Made by a program: the position numbers and the translations under genes | Part shown: positions 1-8,236 of the stretch, piece by piece | Position numbering within the stretch: position 1 is the first letter of the stretch | Layout: the number at the start of each line of letters is the position of its first letter | NCBI GenBank assembly: GCA_017305935.1 | Contig: JAFKJU010000006.1 | Coordinates: forward strand, 124,001 to 188,000 | Reading direction: 5' to 3' | Source: Hyphomicrobiales bacterium | GTDB taxonomy: Bacteria; Pseudomonadota; Alphaproteobacteria; Rhizobiales; Rhizobiaceae | DNA length: 64,000 bases | The notes under the pieces: generated by a model | What the model saw: the letters and a program-made list of their open reading frames with translations, nothing else | Databases searched by the model: none | Told to the model about the DNA's origin: nothing

Positions 1-1
1 T

Positions 2-466
2 GTCTTCTATTCCAGCATCGACCACAAGGATGAGATCAAGACCGAAGCCGATCTCTGCGGCAAGACGGTCGCCGTCGCTACGGGCACGAGCTGGGTCACC
101 TGGGCGGAAGAGCTTGGCAAATCCATCTGCCCGGCCGACAAGCTGATCACCGTCATCCAGATCCCGACCCAGGCCGAGCACATCATGCAAATCCGCCAGG
201 GTCGCGCCCAGGCTTCCGTCATCGGTCTCGAAGGTCTGCTCGACCTGATGAAGCAGGAACCGGGCAAGTTCTACCAGATCGGCGATATCGGCGAAGTCAA
301 CCATTACGGCATCGCCTTCGCCAAGGCGAACGGCCAGCTTCGCGATGCCGTGCACGCCACCCTCGAAGCCCTGAAGGCCGACGGCACTTATGCACAGATC
401 CTCGACCGCTACGGCTTGAAAGAAGCGGGCGTGGAAGCGTTCAAGATAAACGGAGCCACGAAGTAA
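2..466 (+). CDS. ABC transporter substrate-binding protein, family 3 (C-terminal part)
   Basis: The reading frame is open from the window edge and ends in TAA; the N-terminus lies outside, so about 154 residues are seen. The fragment has the second-lobe pattern of polar amino acid binding proteins: a KTVAVATGTS segment that starts lobe two, then a region that switches back (NHYGIAFAKANGQLRDAV) and a final helix with ILDRYGL. Such proteins bind an amino acid or small polar solute in the periplasm and deliver it to a permease. The GntR gene follows after 21 bases, so this importer probably belongs to the same catabolic unit. The ligand cannot be read from this part. Confidence 0.85.
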   Translation, partial: VFYSSIDHKDEIKTEADLCGKTVAVATGTSWVTWAEELGKSICPADKLITVIQIPTQAEHIMQIRQGRAQASVIGLEGLLDLMKQEPGKFYQIGDIGEVNHYGIAFAKANGQLRDAVHATLEALKADGTYAQILDRYGLKEAGVEAFKINGATK

Positions 467-487
467 CCAGCCTCGCCGGAGCCGATC

Positions 488-1270
488 TTGACCCAGCCTT
501 CCCCACCAGACGCCGCAAATCCGGGTGACCGCCCGGACGACAGGCTGTCGCGCTTTCGCCTCGATGCCTATTCCGGCGAACAGCTCTACCGGCAGCTTTA
601 CCGGGCCTTGCGCGCCGCCATCCTCAGCGGCGATTTCTCCGAAGGGGAGGCCATCCCCTCGGAGAACCAGATGCGCGACCAGTTCGGCATCGCCCGCACC
701 ACGGTGCGCAATGCGATGGCGCTCCTGGTGTCGGAAGGGCTGGTGCAGCAGGTGCGCGGCCGCGGCACGATCGTCTCGCACCGGCCGATCAGCCACAATA
801 TCTGGAACTTCGGCAGCTTTACCGAGCTTGCCCGTCGCCAGGGGCAGCGTCCGGTGACCAAGGTGCTGGAGCACAGGATCGAAAACGGCGAGCTGCTTCT
901 GGTGCGCGCCCGCGGTCTTGCCAATGGCGAGACCATCGCCTGGCTGAACGTCGATACTTCGCAGCTCGATCTCGCCCTCTATCCCGGCATCGAGACTTAC
1001 GATTTCGCGGCGCAATCGCTCTACGAGGTGTTGCGCCGCGATTACCACCGACATCCGCTGCGTTCGGAACTGCTGCTCACCGTCGTGCCGCCGTCCGAGC
1101 GCCTGAGGGAGGCTTTTGGCCCGGCGACGGATGTGCCGGGCTATCTTTGCGCCAGCGGGGATGTGCTCGATGCCGACGACCAATTGGTCGAGCGCACGTC
1201 GATCGTCTATTCGCCGGCCGTCCAGATGAAATTCGCAACGCGCTGGGGGCGCGATACCGCGCCCGCCTGA
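488..1270 (+). CDS. GntR family regulator with UTRA ligand domain
   Basis: This is a 260-residue HutC-type regulator. Residues about 30-100 form the winged helix, with the typical stretches LYRALRAAILSGDF and ARTTVRNAMALLVSEGLV. The rest is a UTRA effector domain, starting near FGSFTEL and containing a late segment about the second messenger-like ligand pocket (RTSIVYSP). The start is TTG at 488, because no in-frame ATG precedes the helix-turn-helix and a GGAG motif lies about eight bases upstream. It sits between the transporter and the enzymes and probably represses this cassette until the transported compound or a product of it binds. Confidence 0.9.
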   Translation: MTQPSPPDAANPGDRPDDRLSRFRLDAYSGEQLYRQLYRALRAAILSGDFSEGEAIPSENQMRDQFGIARTTVRNAMALLVSEGLVQQVRGRGTIVSHRPISHNIWNFGSFTELARRQGQRPVTKVLEHRIENGELLLVRARGLANGETIAWLNVDTSQLDLALYPGIETYDFAAQSLYEVLRRDYHRHPLRSELLLTVVPPSERLREAFGPATDVPGYLCASGDVLDADDQLVERTSIVYSPAVQMKFATRWGRDTAPA

Positions 1271-1298
1271 GGGCGGCGCGCCGCAGGAGAAACCGAAA

Positions 1299-2039
1299 AT
1301 GAACCGTCTCACCGAGACATTCGCCACCGTGAAACCTATCCTCGGCATGCTGCATCTGGCCGGGGACGGCCCGGCGGCAAAGCTTGCCCAGGCAGAAGAA
1401 GAAGCCCGCATCATGGCTGGCGAAGGCGTCGACGGGCTGGTGGTGGAAAACTATTTCGGCGAGGCCGACGATGTCGAGCGCGTCCTGGAGCGGCTGAGCG
1501 GCCTCGATCTCGGCGCGCGCCTCGGCGTCAACGTGCTGCGCGACGACGCCCGCGCCTTTGAACTCGCCGGGCGCTATCCCGTCGCCTTCATCCAGATGGA
1601 TTCCGTCGCCGGCCATCTGGCCCCAGATGCGGATATCGTCTTCGCGGCCGATCTCGCTGCGCGCCGCGCCGGCGTTGCGGCGCTGCTGCTCGGCGGCGTG
1701 CGTTTCAAATACCAGCCGGTGCTGTCCGGCCGGCCGGAAGAGGAGGACGTGCGCATCGGCGCCGCCCGTTGCGACGGGCTGGTGGTCACCTCCGACGCCA
1801 CGGGACAGCCGACCGACATGGAAAAGGTCGCTCGCTTTCGCGCCGCGACCGGCGGTCGCGTGCCGCTGCTGATCGGCGCCGGCCTTACCGAGGCCAATGC
1901 CGTCGAACAACTGGCGCAGGCCGATGGCGCCGTCGTCGGAAGCTGGTTCAAACACGACCATAAGGATAGCGGCCGCGTCGCGGCGGCCCATGTCGCCGGG
2001 CTGATGCGCGCCGTGCGCCTGGCAAGGAGTGCCGCATGA
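1299..2039 (+). CDS. BtpA/SgcQ family TIM-barrel protein
   Basis: The 246-residue product opens with a segment like KPILGMLHLAGDGP and has EGVDGLVVENYF, both typical of the BtpA/SgcQ family. Later glycine-rich strand ends (PLLIGAGLTEANA and GAVVGSWFK) match a phosphate-binding TIM barrel. Family members are named after a photosystem assembly factor and a sugar gene cluster, but those in cassettes with a PfkB kinase and a GntR regulator are more likely enzymes acting on a phosphorylated sugar or nucleoside-derived intermediate. An AGGAGAAACC motif precedes the ATG. The stop overlaps the next start by ATGA. The reaction is unknown. Confidence 0.8.
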   Translation: MNRLTETFATVKPILGMLHLAGDGPAAKLAQAEEEARIMAGEGVDGLVVENYFGEADDVERVLERLSGLDLGARLGVNVLRDDARAFELAGRYPVAFIQMDSVAGHLAPDADIVFAADLAARRAGVAALLLGGVRFKYQPVLSGRPEEEDVRIGAARCDGLVVTSDATGQPTDMEKVARFRAATGGRVPLLIGAGLTEANAVEQLAQADGAVVGSWFKHDHKDSGRVAAAHVAGLMRAVRLARSAA

Positions 2040-2536
2040 ACGCGCTTCTCGCAAGGCCGGTGACAGGAGAGAATTTCGCCCGCTATGGCCGTGTCTCCGA
2101 TCTCACTGGCGATGCCGATCCGGCTGTCGTCTGGACGCGCGGCGACGGCTGGAGCGACGGTTTCACCCGCACGCCGCTGATCGAGGGCTCCGGCCATCTC
2201 GGCATCACCCGCGGCGGCGGCGCGCCCTGGCTCTGCGCGGCGATGGAACGTCATCCGCGCACCGAGGAGGCAATCTTCTGCGCTGCCGAACCCATCGTGC
2301 TCGCCGTCGCCCCGTCCGGCGATGTGGAGGCGCCGCTGGCGGACGAGATCGAGGCTTTCGTCATCGCGCCCGGACAGGCTGTGGTCATGAATCGCGGCGT
2401 CTGGCACGATGCCTGCCGCGGCGTTTCCGGCCCGACGCCCTATTACTGGATGGCGATCTGCGGGCTCGGCGAAAGCCCCTGGGTGCCGGTGTCGGGCGGC
2501 CCGCGCCTGGTGCGGGTCGAGGGAGCGGCCGCATGA
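2036..2536 (+). CDS. AllA-like (ureidoglycolate lyase family) cupin protein
   Basis: This small protein of 166 residues has the core of the ureidoglycolate lyase fold: AMERHPRTEEAIFCA, then a valine-rich strand and a late NRGVWHDAC motif, comparable to the ERHP and RGVWHH motifs of AllA. AllA releases urea from ureidoglycolate. Here the neighbours are a BtpA-like protein and a sugar-type kinase rather than allantoin genes, so the true substrate may differ. It overlaps both neighbours by ATGA, which means translational coupling. The family call is fair; the specific reaction is only a guess. Confidence 0.65.
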   Translation: MNALLARPVTGENFARYGRVSDLTGDADPAVVWTRGDGWSDGFTRTPLIEGSGHLGITRGGGAPWLCAAMERHPRTEEAIFCAAEPIVLAVAPSGDVEAPLADEIEAFVIAPGQAVVMNRGVWHDACRGVSGPTPYYWMAICGLGESPWVPVSGGPRLVRVEGAAA

Positions 2537-3489
2537 CCGCCTTCTTCATCGGCGACGTGGCGCTGGACGAATATTACACTGCCGACCGCTGGCCGGGCCG
2601 GGCCGACAAGGGCATGGTGCAGGAATTGCCGGCCGAAATCGGTGGCTCGATCGCCAATGCCGCCGTCGTCCACGCCGCACTCGGCGGCGATACGCAATTC
2701 ATCTCGCTGCTTAATGACAGCCCGCTATCGCAACGCCTGATCGCCGATCTCGGCGAAAACGGCGTCGGGGCCGATCACATGCTGACCGATCCCACCATCC
2801 CGGAATCGCGCAACTTCATCTTCCTCATCGATGGCGAGCATGTGGTGCTGACCGTCGAGATGGGCGAACAGCCGATGTGGCTGGCGCCGCAAACGCTTGC
2901 CGCGCTGCGCCGGCCGGGCGTTCTCTACACCACCCTCTACCGCGTCCGCCGCCTGCATGCGCGGACGCACGATGGCGTGCTCAAGCAGGCCGACCTGCTT
3001 GCCGACCTGCGCCGCCATGGCCGTCGCGCCATCTTCGATCTCGATGTCGGCGGCTGCACACCCGAGGACATGCCCTATCTCACCGGAGCCGCCGTCGTCA
3101 TCTTCAACCAGGTCGGTTTCCGTGCCGCCTTCGGCCATGACGATCTCTCCCGTATCGGCGGCTGGATACGGGACCATGACATCGGCTGGGTCGTGCGCAC
3201 CATGGCAGCGGCGGGCGCCGAGGCCTTCGACGGCGAAACGCAGGAGCAGGCTGCCGGCTACGCCGTGAATGTCGTCGATGTGACCGGCGCCGGGGACACC
3301 TTCGGCGGGGCATTGACCTGGTGCCTGACGCAAGGGCATCCCTTCGCGGACGCGTTGGATTTCTCCGTCGCCGCTGCGTCCCGCTCTGTCACGGTCCACG
3401 GGCCGCGCGGCGGCAAGGCCGGCGCCGAAATGGTGCTTGCATGGCGAGAGGAAAGGCGCTGCCTTCCGGCCGGCCGGATCGAGGGTTAA
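2533..3489 (+). CDS. PfkB family carbohydrate kinase
   Basis: The product has 318 residues, a normal length for ribokinase-like kinases. The N-terminal substrate motif is an IGGSIANAAV stretch near residue 36. The C-terminal PfkB signature, DVTGAGDTFGGAL near 249-261, carries the anion hole GAGD with catalytic base Asp255. The enzyme should transfer phosphate from ATP to a sugar or nucleoside in the cytoplasm. The ATG at 2533 overlaps the stop of the cupin gene by four bases; an earlier in-frame ATG at 2029 would run through the whole previous gene and is not credible. Its product would logically feed the BtpA-like TIM barrel. The substrate is unknown. Confidence 0.9.
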   Translation: MTAFFIGDVALDEYYTADRWPGRADKGMVQELPAEIGGSIANAAVVHAALGGDTQFISLLNDSPLSQRLIADLGENGVGADHMLTDPTIPESRNFIFLIDGEHVVLTVEMGEQPMWLAPQTLAALRRPGVLYTTLYRVRRLHARTHDGVLKQADLLADLRRHGRRAIFDLDVGGCTPEDMPYLTGAAVVIFNQVGFRAAFGHDDLSRIGGWIRDHDIGWVVRTMAAAGAEAFDGETQEQAAGYAVNVVDVTGAGDTFGGALTWCLTQGHPFADALDFSVAAASRSVTVHGPRGGKAGAEMVLAWREERRCLPAGRIEG

Positions 3490-3495
3490 GCGCGG

Positions 3496-3521
3496 CGGTC
3501 CGGCCGACACATAGCGGACCG
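3496..3521. terminator. Stem-loop between convergent genes
   Basis: A perfect 7-base inverted repeat, CGGTCCG and CGGACCG, separated by 12 bases, fills the 35-base gap between the convergent kinase and BKACE genes. It may slow or end transcription from both sides. No T-run follows on either strand, so it is not a classical intrinsic terminator. Confidence 0.3.
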
Positions 3522-3524
3522 AAA

Positions 3525-4403
3525 CTATTGCGGAGCCAGTTTCAACATTTCGCGCGCGGCACCCGCGCTCGCGGGCCGTCCGCCCAGCAGCTTCAGGATA
3601 TGCACCGCGCGGTCGACGAGCTCGGCATTGCTTTTGACCAGTTCGGTTCTGGAAAGCCGGATCATATCCTCCATTCCCACCCGCACATGGCCGCCGAGAA
3701 CGAAAGCCTGCGCCAGCATCGGGAACGCCATGCGCCCGATGCCGAAACCGGTCCAAATCGCATCCTTCGGCAGCATCCCGCGTGCGAAAAGCATCGTCTC
3801 GGGCGTTGCCGCGAAACCGTATTTCACGCCAAGGACAAGGCTAGCCAGCGGCGGCCCGCGAAACACCCCGGCATCGATGAAATCCCGAAGCAGGTTGATG
3901 TCTCCCGTATCGAACAATTCGAACTCGGGCCGCACGCCGCAATCATAGATGATTTCGGACATCCGTTTTACGTAAGGGGGCGTGTTGATGACGATCTCGG
4001 TCCCGAACGTCATGGTGTTGAGGTCGAGCGTGCAGATCTCGGGCTTGAGATCGACGATATGCGCTACGCGCCGCTCGGCGGTAACGAAGTTCGTTCGCGG
4101 TCCCGCCACCTTGGGGTCGTCGTCGCCGGGCTGAAACCGCCCGCCGGGGCCGGTCGTCACGTTCAGGATGACCTCGTTGTTCTTCGCCCGGATAAGGCGT
4201 ACGACCTCCCTGTAGTGGTCGAGCTCCATCGAGGGGCGACCGTCGGGATGGCGCACATGCAGGTGCAGGATGGCGGCGCCGGCATCGGCGGCTTCCAACG
4301 CCGATGCGGCGATCTGCTCCGGCGTCACCGGAAGATTCGGGTTGTCCTCGGGACGCGTGAGGCTGCCGGTCACGGCGCAGGTGATGATTGTCGCGGCCTG
4401 CAT
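3525..4403 (-). CDS. Beta-keto acid cleavage enzyme (BKACE, DUF849)
   Basis: This 292-residue protein has the BKACE family marks: an N-terminal ITCAVTGS strand, the metal-site motif [10 protein letters not shown] near residues 47-56, NVTTGPGG, and a late HVRVGMEDM segment with the second metal histidine. BKACE enzymes use a divalent metal and acetyl-CoA to split a beta-keto acid into acetoacetate and a new acyl-CoA; the first known member acts on 3-keto-5-aminohexanoate. It is the last gene of a long minus-strand run and lies one base from RidA. With the aminotransferase upstream it suggests that a beta-amino acid is turned into a beta-keto acid and then cleaved. The acyl group is not known. 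Confidence 0.88.
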   Translation of the reverse strand: MQAATIITCAVTGSLTRPEDNPNLPVTPEQIAASALEAADAGAAILHLHVRHPDGRPSMELDHYREVVRLIRAKNNEVILNVTTGPGGRFQPGDDDPKVAGPRTNFVTAERRVAHIVDLKPEICTLDLNTMTFGTEIVINTPPYVKRMSEIIYDCGVRPEFELFDTGDINLLRDFIDAGVFRGPPLASLVLGVKYGFAATPETMLFARGMLPKDAIWTGFGIGRMAFPMLAQAFVLGGHVRVGMEDMIRLSRTELVKSNAELVDRAVHILKLLGGRPASAGAAREMLKLAPQ

Positions 4404-4404
4404 G

Positions 4405-4788
4405 TCATTCTCCTACGATCGCCGTCGCCGCGATCTCCACCAGCATATCGGGATCGATCAAGGCTCCGGCCTGAAGCAATGTGGTCGCCGGGCGGGTCGA
4501 TGCGAAGGCGCGCGCATGGGCATTGCCCACCGCCTGCCAGTCCGCCATGTCGCGCAGGAAGACGCGGGTCTCCACGACATCTTCCAGCGAGGCCCCCACC
4601 GCGTCAAGAGCTTCGCCGATGCGTTGCAACACCAGTTCGGCCTGTCCTTCGGCATCGCCCTTATGAGACACGCCTGCCGGCCCTCCGGCGGACGTGCCCG
4701 AGACGATGACAAGATTGCCGGCGCGAACCGCGCGGGAATAGCCGATCCCGGCCCCCCATTCAGACGCCACTTCGACACGTCGTTTCAT
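4405..4788 (-). CDS. RidA family (YjgF/UK114) imine deaminase-like protein
   Basis: The 127-residue protein has the RidA fold: an [12 protein letters not shown] strand, the central helix with [19 protein letters not shown], and VFLRDMADW. The typical late arginine-proline pair appears as [10 protein letters not shown], with the arginine that binds the carboxylate of imine substrates. The final strand reads [10 protein letters not shown]. RidA proteins hydrolyse reactive enamine or imine products of PLP or flavin enzymes in the cytosol. Several such enzymes stand next to it, which fits that clean-up role. A GGAGG motif seven bases before the ATG supports the start. Confidence 0.88.
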   Translation of the reverse strand: MKRRVEVASEWGAGIGYSRAVRAGNLVIVSGTSAGGPAGVSHKGDAEGQAELVLQRIGEALDAVGASLEDVVETRVFLRDMADWQAVGNAHARAFASTRPATTLLQAGALIDPDMLVEIAATAIVGE

Positions 4789-4801
4789 CGTTCATCCTCC
4801 C

Positions 4802-6127
4802 CTATCGGTTTTCCTGCTGCGCCAGGCGCTTCAAAGCCCGGTCGAAGGTCTCGGCGATCTCGTCGATATCGGCTTCGGTCATGGCCGTGGAGAACGCCAT
4901 CAGCCCGTTTCCGCCGATGATGACGCCCTCGTCGAAAAGCATCCGGGCAAGCGCGGCCACGCGCCTCGCGCCCTCGGCGGACGCCACCGTGGAGCGATAG
5001 TCGGTGAGCGGGGCGCGCGTCAGATGCACGCGCCGCAGGGAGCCGAGGCCCGTCACCTGCCCGTCGATGCCGTTGCGGTCGAAACATTCCCGGACCCGGT
5101 CGTCGAACCGGCTTGCCAATCGCTCCAGCCGCTCGAAATCCGCGGGATCCAGCGCCAGCAGCGCCGCCGCCCCGGCCGCCATCGACATCGGGTTTGCGCT
5201 GAACGTGCCGCCATGCGGAAGGGCCGGCGGCCCCTTCGAGGGATCGAAGACCGCCATCACCTCGGCCTTGCCGCCGATTGCGCCGACGGGAAACCCGCCG
5301 CCGATGACCTTTCCCAGCGTCGTCAGATCCGGATCGACCGCGAAGCGGCCCTGGGCGCCGTTATAGCCGAGACGGAACGTGATCACCTCGTCCAGGATCA
5401 GCAGCGCCCCCAGATCGCGCGTGACCTGCCTCAGCATCCGCAGGAAGGCGTCGCTGGCCGGAACCAGCCCCGCGCGGTTCGGCATGACGTCGACCAGCAC
5501 GCCGGCGAGCGAGTTGCCGTTCGCCCGCAATATCCGTTCGGCAACCTCGACATTGTTGAACGGGATGACGACGATATCGTCGAGAACGCCCCGGGGCGTG
5601 CCCTTCGCCGTCGGGACCGACAGCGGCTCGTCGGCATTTCCCCAGTTGGAAGGGTTGGCGTCCTGGCTTGTTTCGGCGGGATCGTAGGTGCCGTGATAGG
5701 CGCCTTCGCATTTGGCGATCTTGGGGCGTTCGGTGAAGGCGCGGGCGGCCTTGATCGCATTCATCACCGCCTCGGTGCCGGAATTCGTGTAGCGCAACCG
5801 CTCGACCGAAGGCAGGCGTTCGCACAGGATCTCGGACAGGACGATTTCGCTTTCCGTCGCCATGCCGAAGCTGGTGCCCAACGCCAGTTGCCGGGCGGCG
5901 GCGGCGGCGACATCGGGCTGGCCGTATCCATGGATGAGCGCGGTGAAATTGCCATTGGCATCGATCCGGGCATTGCCGTCGACATCGATGATCCTGCAGC
6001 CTTCGCCGCGCGCCGCATAGACCTGGTGAGGCTGCCGAAACACTGTGGTGCGGGTATTGCCGCCCGGCATCACCTTCTGCGCCCGTTCATATAGGCTGGC
6101 GGAGACCGGATTCTGGAGATCTCGCAT
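4802..6127 (-). CDS. Class III aminotransferase, beta-transaminase-like
   Basis: The 441-residue protein belongs to the glutamate-1-semialdehyde aminomutase branch of class III PLP enzymes. The PLP lysine lies in DLTTLGKVIGGGFPVGA, and LLILDEVITFR supplies the aspartate that holds the pyridine ring. The N-terminus reads MPGGNTRTTVF, with Arg26 at the place where the beta-phenylalanine aminotransferase of Variovorax has Arg41, the residue I recall as holding the carboxylate of beta-amino acids; true aminomutases have a different sequence there. So a beta-amino acid transaminase is the favoured reading. It stands two genes upstream of the BKACE gene, which would use its beta-keto product. An aminomutase role is not fully excluded. 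Confidence 0.85.
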   Translation of the reverse strand: MRDLQNPVSASLYERAQKVMPGGNTRTTVFRQPHQVYAARGEGCRIIDVDGNARIDANGNFTALIHGYGQPDVAAAAARQLALGTSFGMATESEIVLSEILCERLPSVERLRYTNSGTEAVMNAIKAARAFTERPKIAKCEGAYHGTYDPAETSQDANPSNWGNADEPLSVPTAKGTPRGVLDDIVVIPFNNVEVAERILRANGNSLAGVLVDVMPNRAGLVPASDAFLRMLRQVTRDLGALLILDEVITFRLGYNGAQGRFAVDPDLTTLGKVIGGGFPVGAIGGKAEVMAVFDPSKGPPALPHGGTFSANPMSMAAGAAALLALDPADFERLERLASRFDDRVRECFDRNGIDGQVTGLGSLRRVHLTRAPLTDYRSTVASAEGARRVAALARMLFDEGVIIGGNGLMAFSTAMTEADIDEIAETFDRALKRLAQQENR

Positions 6128-6140
6128 AATTGTTCCCCTC

Positions 6141-8180
6141 TCAGGCGTGAAGGTCGATGCGCTCGCGGCGGAAGACCGGCGTGGCGTTTTCGAAATCCCG
6201 GGCGAAGCGGTGGCCGGAATAGACGGCGGCGAAGATCGCAGCCGGGGCTTCGCAATCCCCTATCCTGCTGACGGCGGGACAGTGCCCGTCGTCGGCCATG
6301 CCGGCGGCCAATTCCCGGAAGAGTGCGTCGTTCGGCAGTCTCGCGGTCACCAGCACGAGGGCGTCGGATCGGCGCCGCTCGGCCGCTCCGGTCCTGGCGT
6401 CGAGAAACGCGATCTCGTCCTTTTCGCTTCCGGCCAAGGCCTGGTGGGTCGCCATCGCGATCCCCAGCGCGTGGAGCCGTTTGGCGGTGCGCAGGTTTTC
6501 GAGGGTGTTGACCGTGAATGCGGAGATATCCGCCGCCGGCGTCACCAGGGTCACGCGGCAGCCCGAAAGGGCGAGCTTTTCCGCGATGACGGCGCCCATG
6601 TAATAATGATCGTCGTCATAGACGACGACATCGCCCTGCGGCAGCCGGCCGCGCATGATATCGTCGGGTGTGAAGAGCGGCATCGTCGCGGAGAAGCTTT
6701 GGGGGCGATGGGCTGCGCGCCCGACACCATCGGACCGCCATGTGGAACCCGTGGCGAGGACCACATGGTCGGCCCCGAAATCCCTGACGTCGGCCGCCGA
6801 AAGCGACGAGCCGAGATAGATATCGACATTCGCAAGCTTGTGAAGCTGCGTCACCCGCCAATCGCGAACACGTTGCCATTCGCCGAGGCCGGGAAGCTTT
6901 CCCTCAAGGGAGACCCGCCCGCCGAGATAGGTCTCGCCTTCGGCCAGCGTCACGCGATAGCCCCGCTGCCCGAGCGCCCTGGCGCATTCGAGGCCGGACG
7001 GCCCTGCTCCGACGACGAGGATCGACGCATCGGACGTCTTCGGCGCGATCTTTTCCGGATGCCAGCCCCGGCGCCATTCCTCTCCCATGGTGGGGTTCTG
7101 CGTGCAGCGCAGGTTCGTCATGGCGAAGTGGCTGGAGACGCAGATATTGCATCCGATGCATTCGCGGATATCCTCATATCGGCCTTCCTCGATCTTCTTC
7201 GGGAGAAAGGGATCGGCGATGGAGGGCCGCGCCGCGCCGATCATGTCGAGGACGCCGCGGCGGATGAGGCCGGCCATCGTGTCCGGCGAGGTAAAGCGCC
7301 CGACGCCGACGACGGGCCGGGTCGTCACCGATTTGATCCCGACCATGAAGGGTTCGTGATCGTTTTCGGCGGCGAAGCGCGAGGTCGGCGAATCGTCCGC
7401 CCAGGTGCCGACGACCAGATCCCAGAGATCCGGCAATTCGGCGAGAAGGCCGATGGCCTCGATGCCTTCGTCCGCGGCGCGCAGCCCTTCCGATCCGAAC
7501 AACTCGTCGATGATCAACCGGACGCTGACCGCGCAGCCATCGCCGCCGCCTTCGCGCGTCACCTCGATCAGTTCCTTCAGCAGGCGGATGCGGTTCTTCA
7601 GCGGGCCGCCATATTCGTCGGTGCGCTGGTTGCGCGGCGAAATGAACTGGAAGGCGATGGTCGAGAAATTGGCGTCGACATTGAGGATGTCGAAGCCGGC
7701 CTTCCTGGCCCGGACGGCGGCGTCCTTCCACCAGCCGAGAAGCGCCCTGATGTCGGACTTGTCCATGGCGCGCACCTGGACGGGATGATGCCCGCTCACG
7801 GGGCGATCCATAGGGCCGAGCGGAACCTCGCGCGTCAGCCGGTTGCCGTTGTAATAGGCGGGATAGGCCAGTTGCACACCGGCCAGCGCGCCATGCTGAT
7901 GGACGGCTTCCACCATCCTGGCGAGCGGGGGAATATCGCCGTCGTCCCACAGCATCTGAAGCACTTCCGGCATGAGGTCGCCGGTCGGATGCACCGAACA
8001 GTGCTCCGTGTTGATGACCGCCCAGCCGCCCTCGGCCTTGACGCCGCGCATGGCGGCATGAGCCTGCGGACGCAGGTTGCCCATGCCGTTGCAATGCGGG
8101 GTCTGATAGAAACGGTTTCGGGCGGTGACGGGGCCGAGCTTGACCGGCTCGAACAGGATATCGAATCGTGAATCGCGCAT
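6141..8180 (-). CDS. TMADH/old-yellow-enzyme family flavoprotein demethylase or dehydrogenase
   Basis: The 679-residue product aligns along its length with trimethylamine dehydrogenase as I recall that sequence. Residues 1-330 form the FMN barrel, with Cys30 in NRFYQTPHC where TMADH has the cysteine bonded to FMN. Cys341, 344, 347 and 359 form the 4Fe-4S site (CIGCNIC). From about residue 370 comes a nucleotide-binding part with ILVVGAGPSGLECA. The TMADH aromatic bowl is not kept: Tyr60 is His60 and the tryptophan four residues after the third cysteine is His351. So the substrate is probably not trimethylamine; N-methylproline-type demethylases of rhizobia are closer. The start is the ATG at 8180; the frame stays open further upstream only into the aldehyde dehydrogenase gene. 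Confidence 0.85.
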   Translation of the reverse strand: MRDSRFDILFEPVKLGPVTARNRFYQTPHCNGMGNLRPQAHAAMRGVKAEGGWAVINTEHCSVHPTGDLMPEVLQMLWDDGDIPPLARMVEAVHQHGALAGVQLAYPAYYNGNRLTREVPLGPMDRPVSGHHPVQVRAMDKSDIRALLGWWKDAAVRARKAGFDILNVDANFSTIAFQFISPRNQRTDEYGGPLKNRIRLLKELIEVTREGGGDGCAVSVRLIIDELFGSEGLRAADEGIEAIGLLAELPDLWDLVVGTWADDSPTSRFAAENDHEPFMVGIKSVTTRPVVGVGRFTSPDTMAGLIRRGVLDMIGAARPSIADPFLPKKIEEGRYEDIRECIGCNICVSSHFAMTNLRCTQNPTMGEEWRRGWHPEKIAPKTSDASILVVGAGPSGLECARALGQRGYRVTLAEGETYLGGRVSLEGKLPGLGEWQRVRDWRVTQLHKLANVDIYLGSSLSAADVRDFGADHVVLATGSTWRSDGVGRAAHRPQSFSATMPLFTPDDIMRGRLPQGDVVVYDDDHYYMGAVIAEKLALSGCRVTLVTPAADISAFTVNTLENLRTAKRLHALGIAMATHQALAGSEKDEIAFLDARTGAAERRRSDALVLVTARLPNDALFRELAAGMADDGHCPAVSRIGDCEAPAAIFAAVYSGHRFARDFENATPVFRRERIDLHA

Positions 8181-8236
8181 GTTGCACCTGGAAATGGCCT
8201 CCCGCGGGAGGCCGTTGACAGACAAGGCCGCGCCGT

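Noticed and set aside
1299-2039. Photosystem biogenesis role for the BtpA-like protein
   Set aside because: The family name comes from cyanobacteria, but the neighbours are a GntR regulator and a sugar-type kinase and no photosynthesis gene is present.
6045-8171. Long plus-strand open frame opposite the TMADH-like gene
   Set aside because: It mirrors codon bias of the real gene, has no recognisable motif and no ribosome site.
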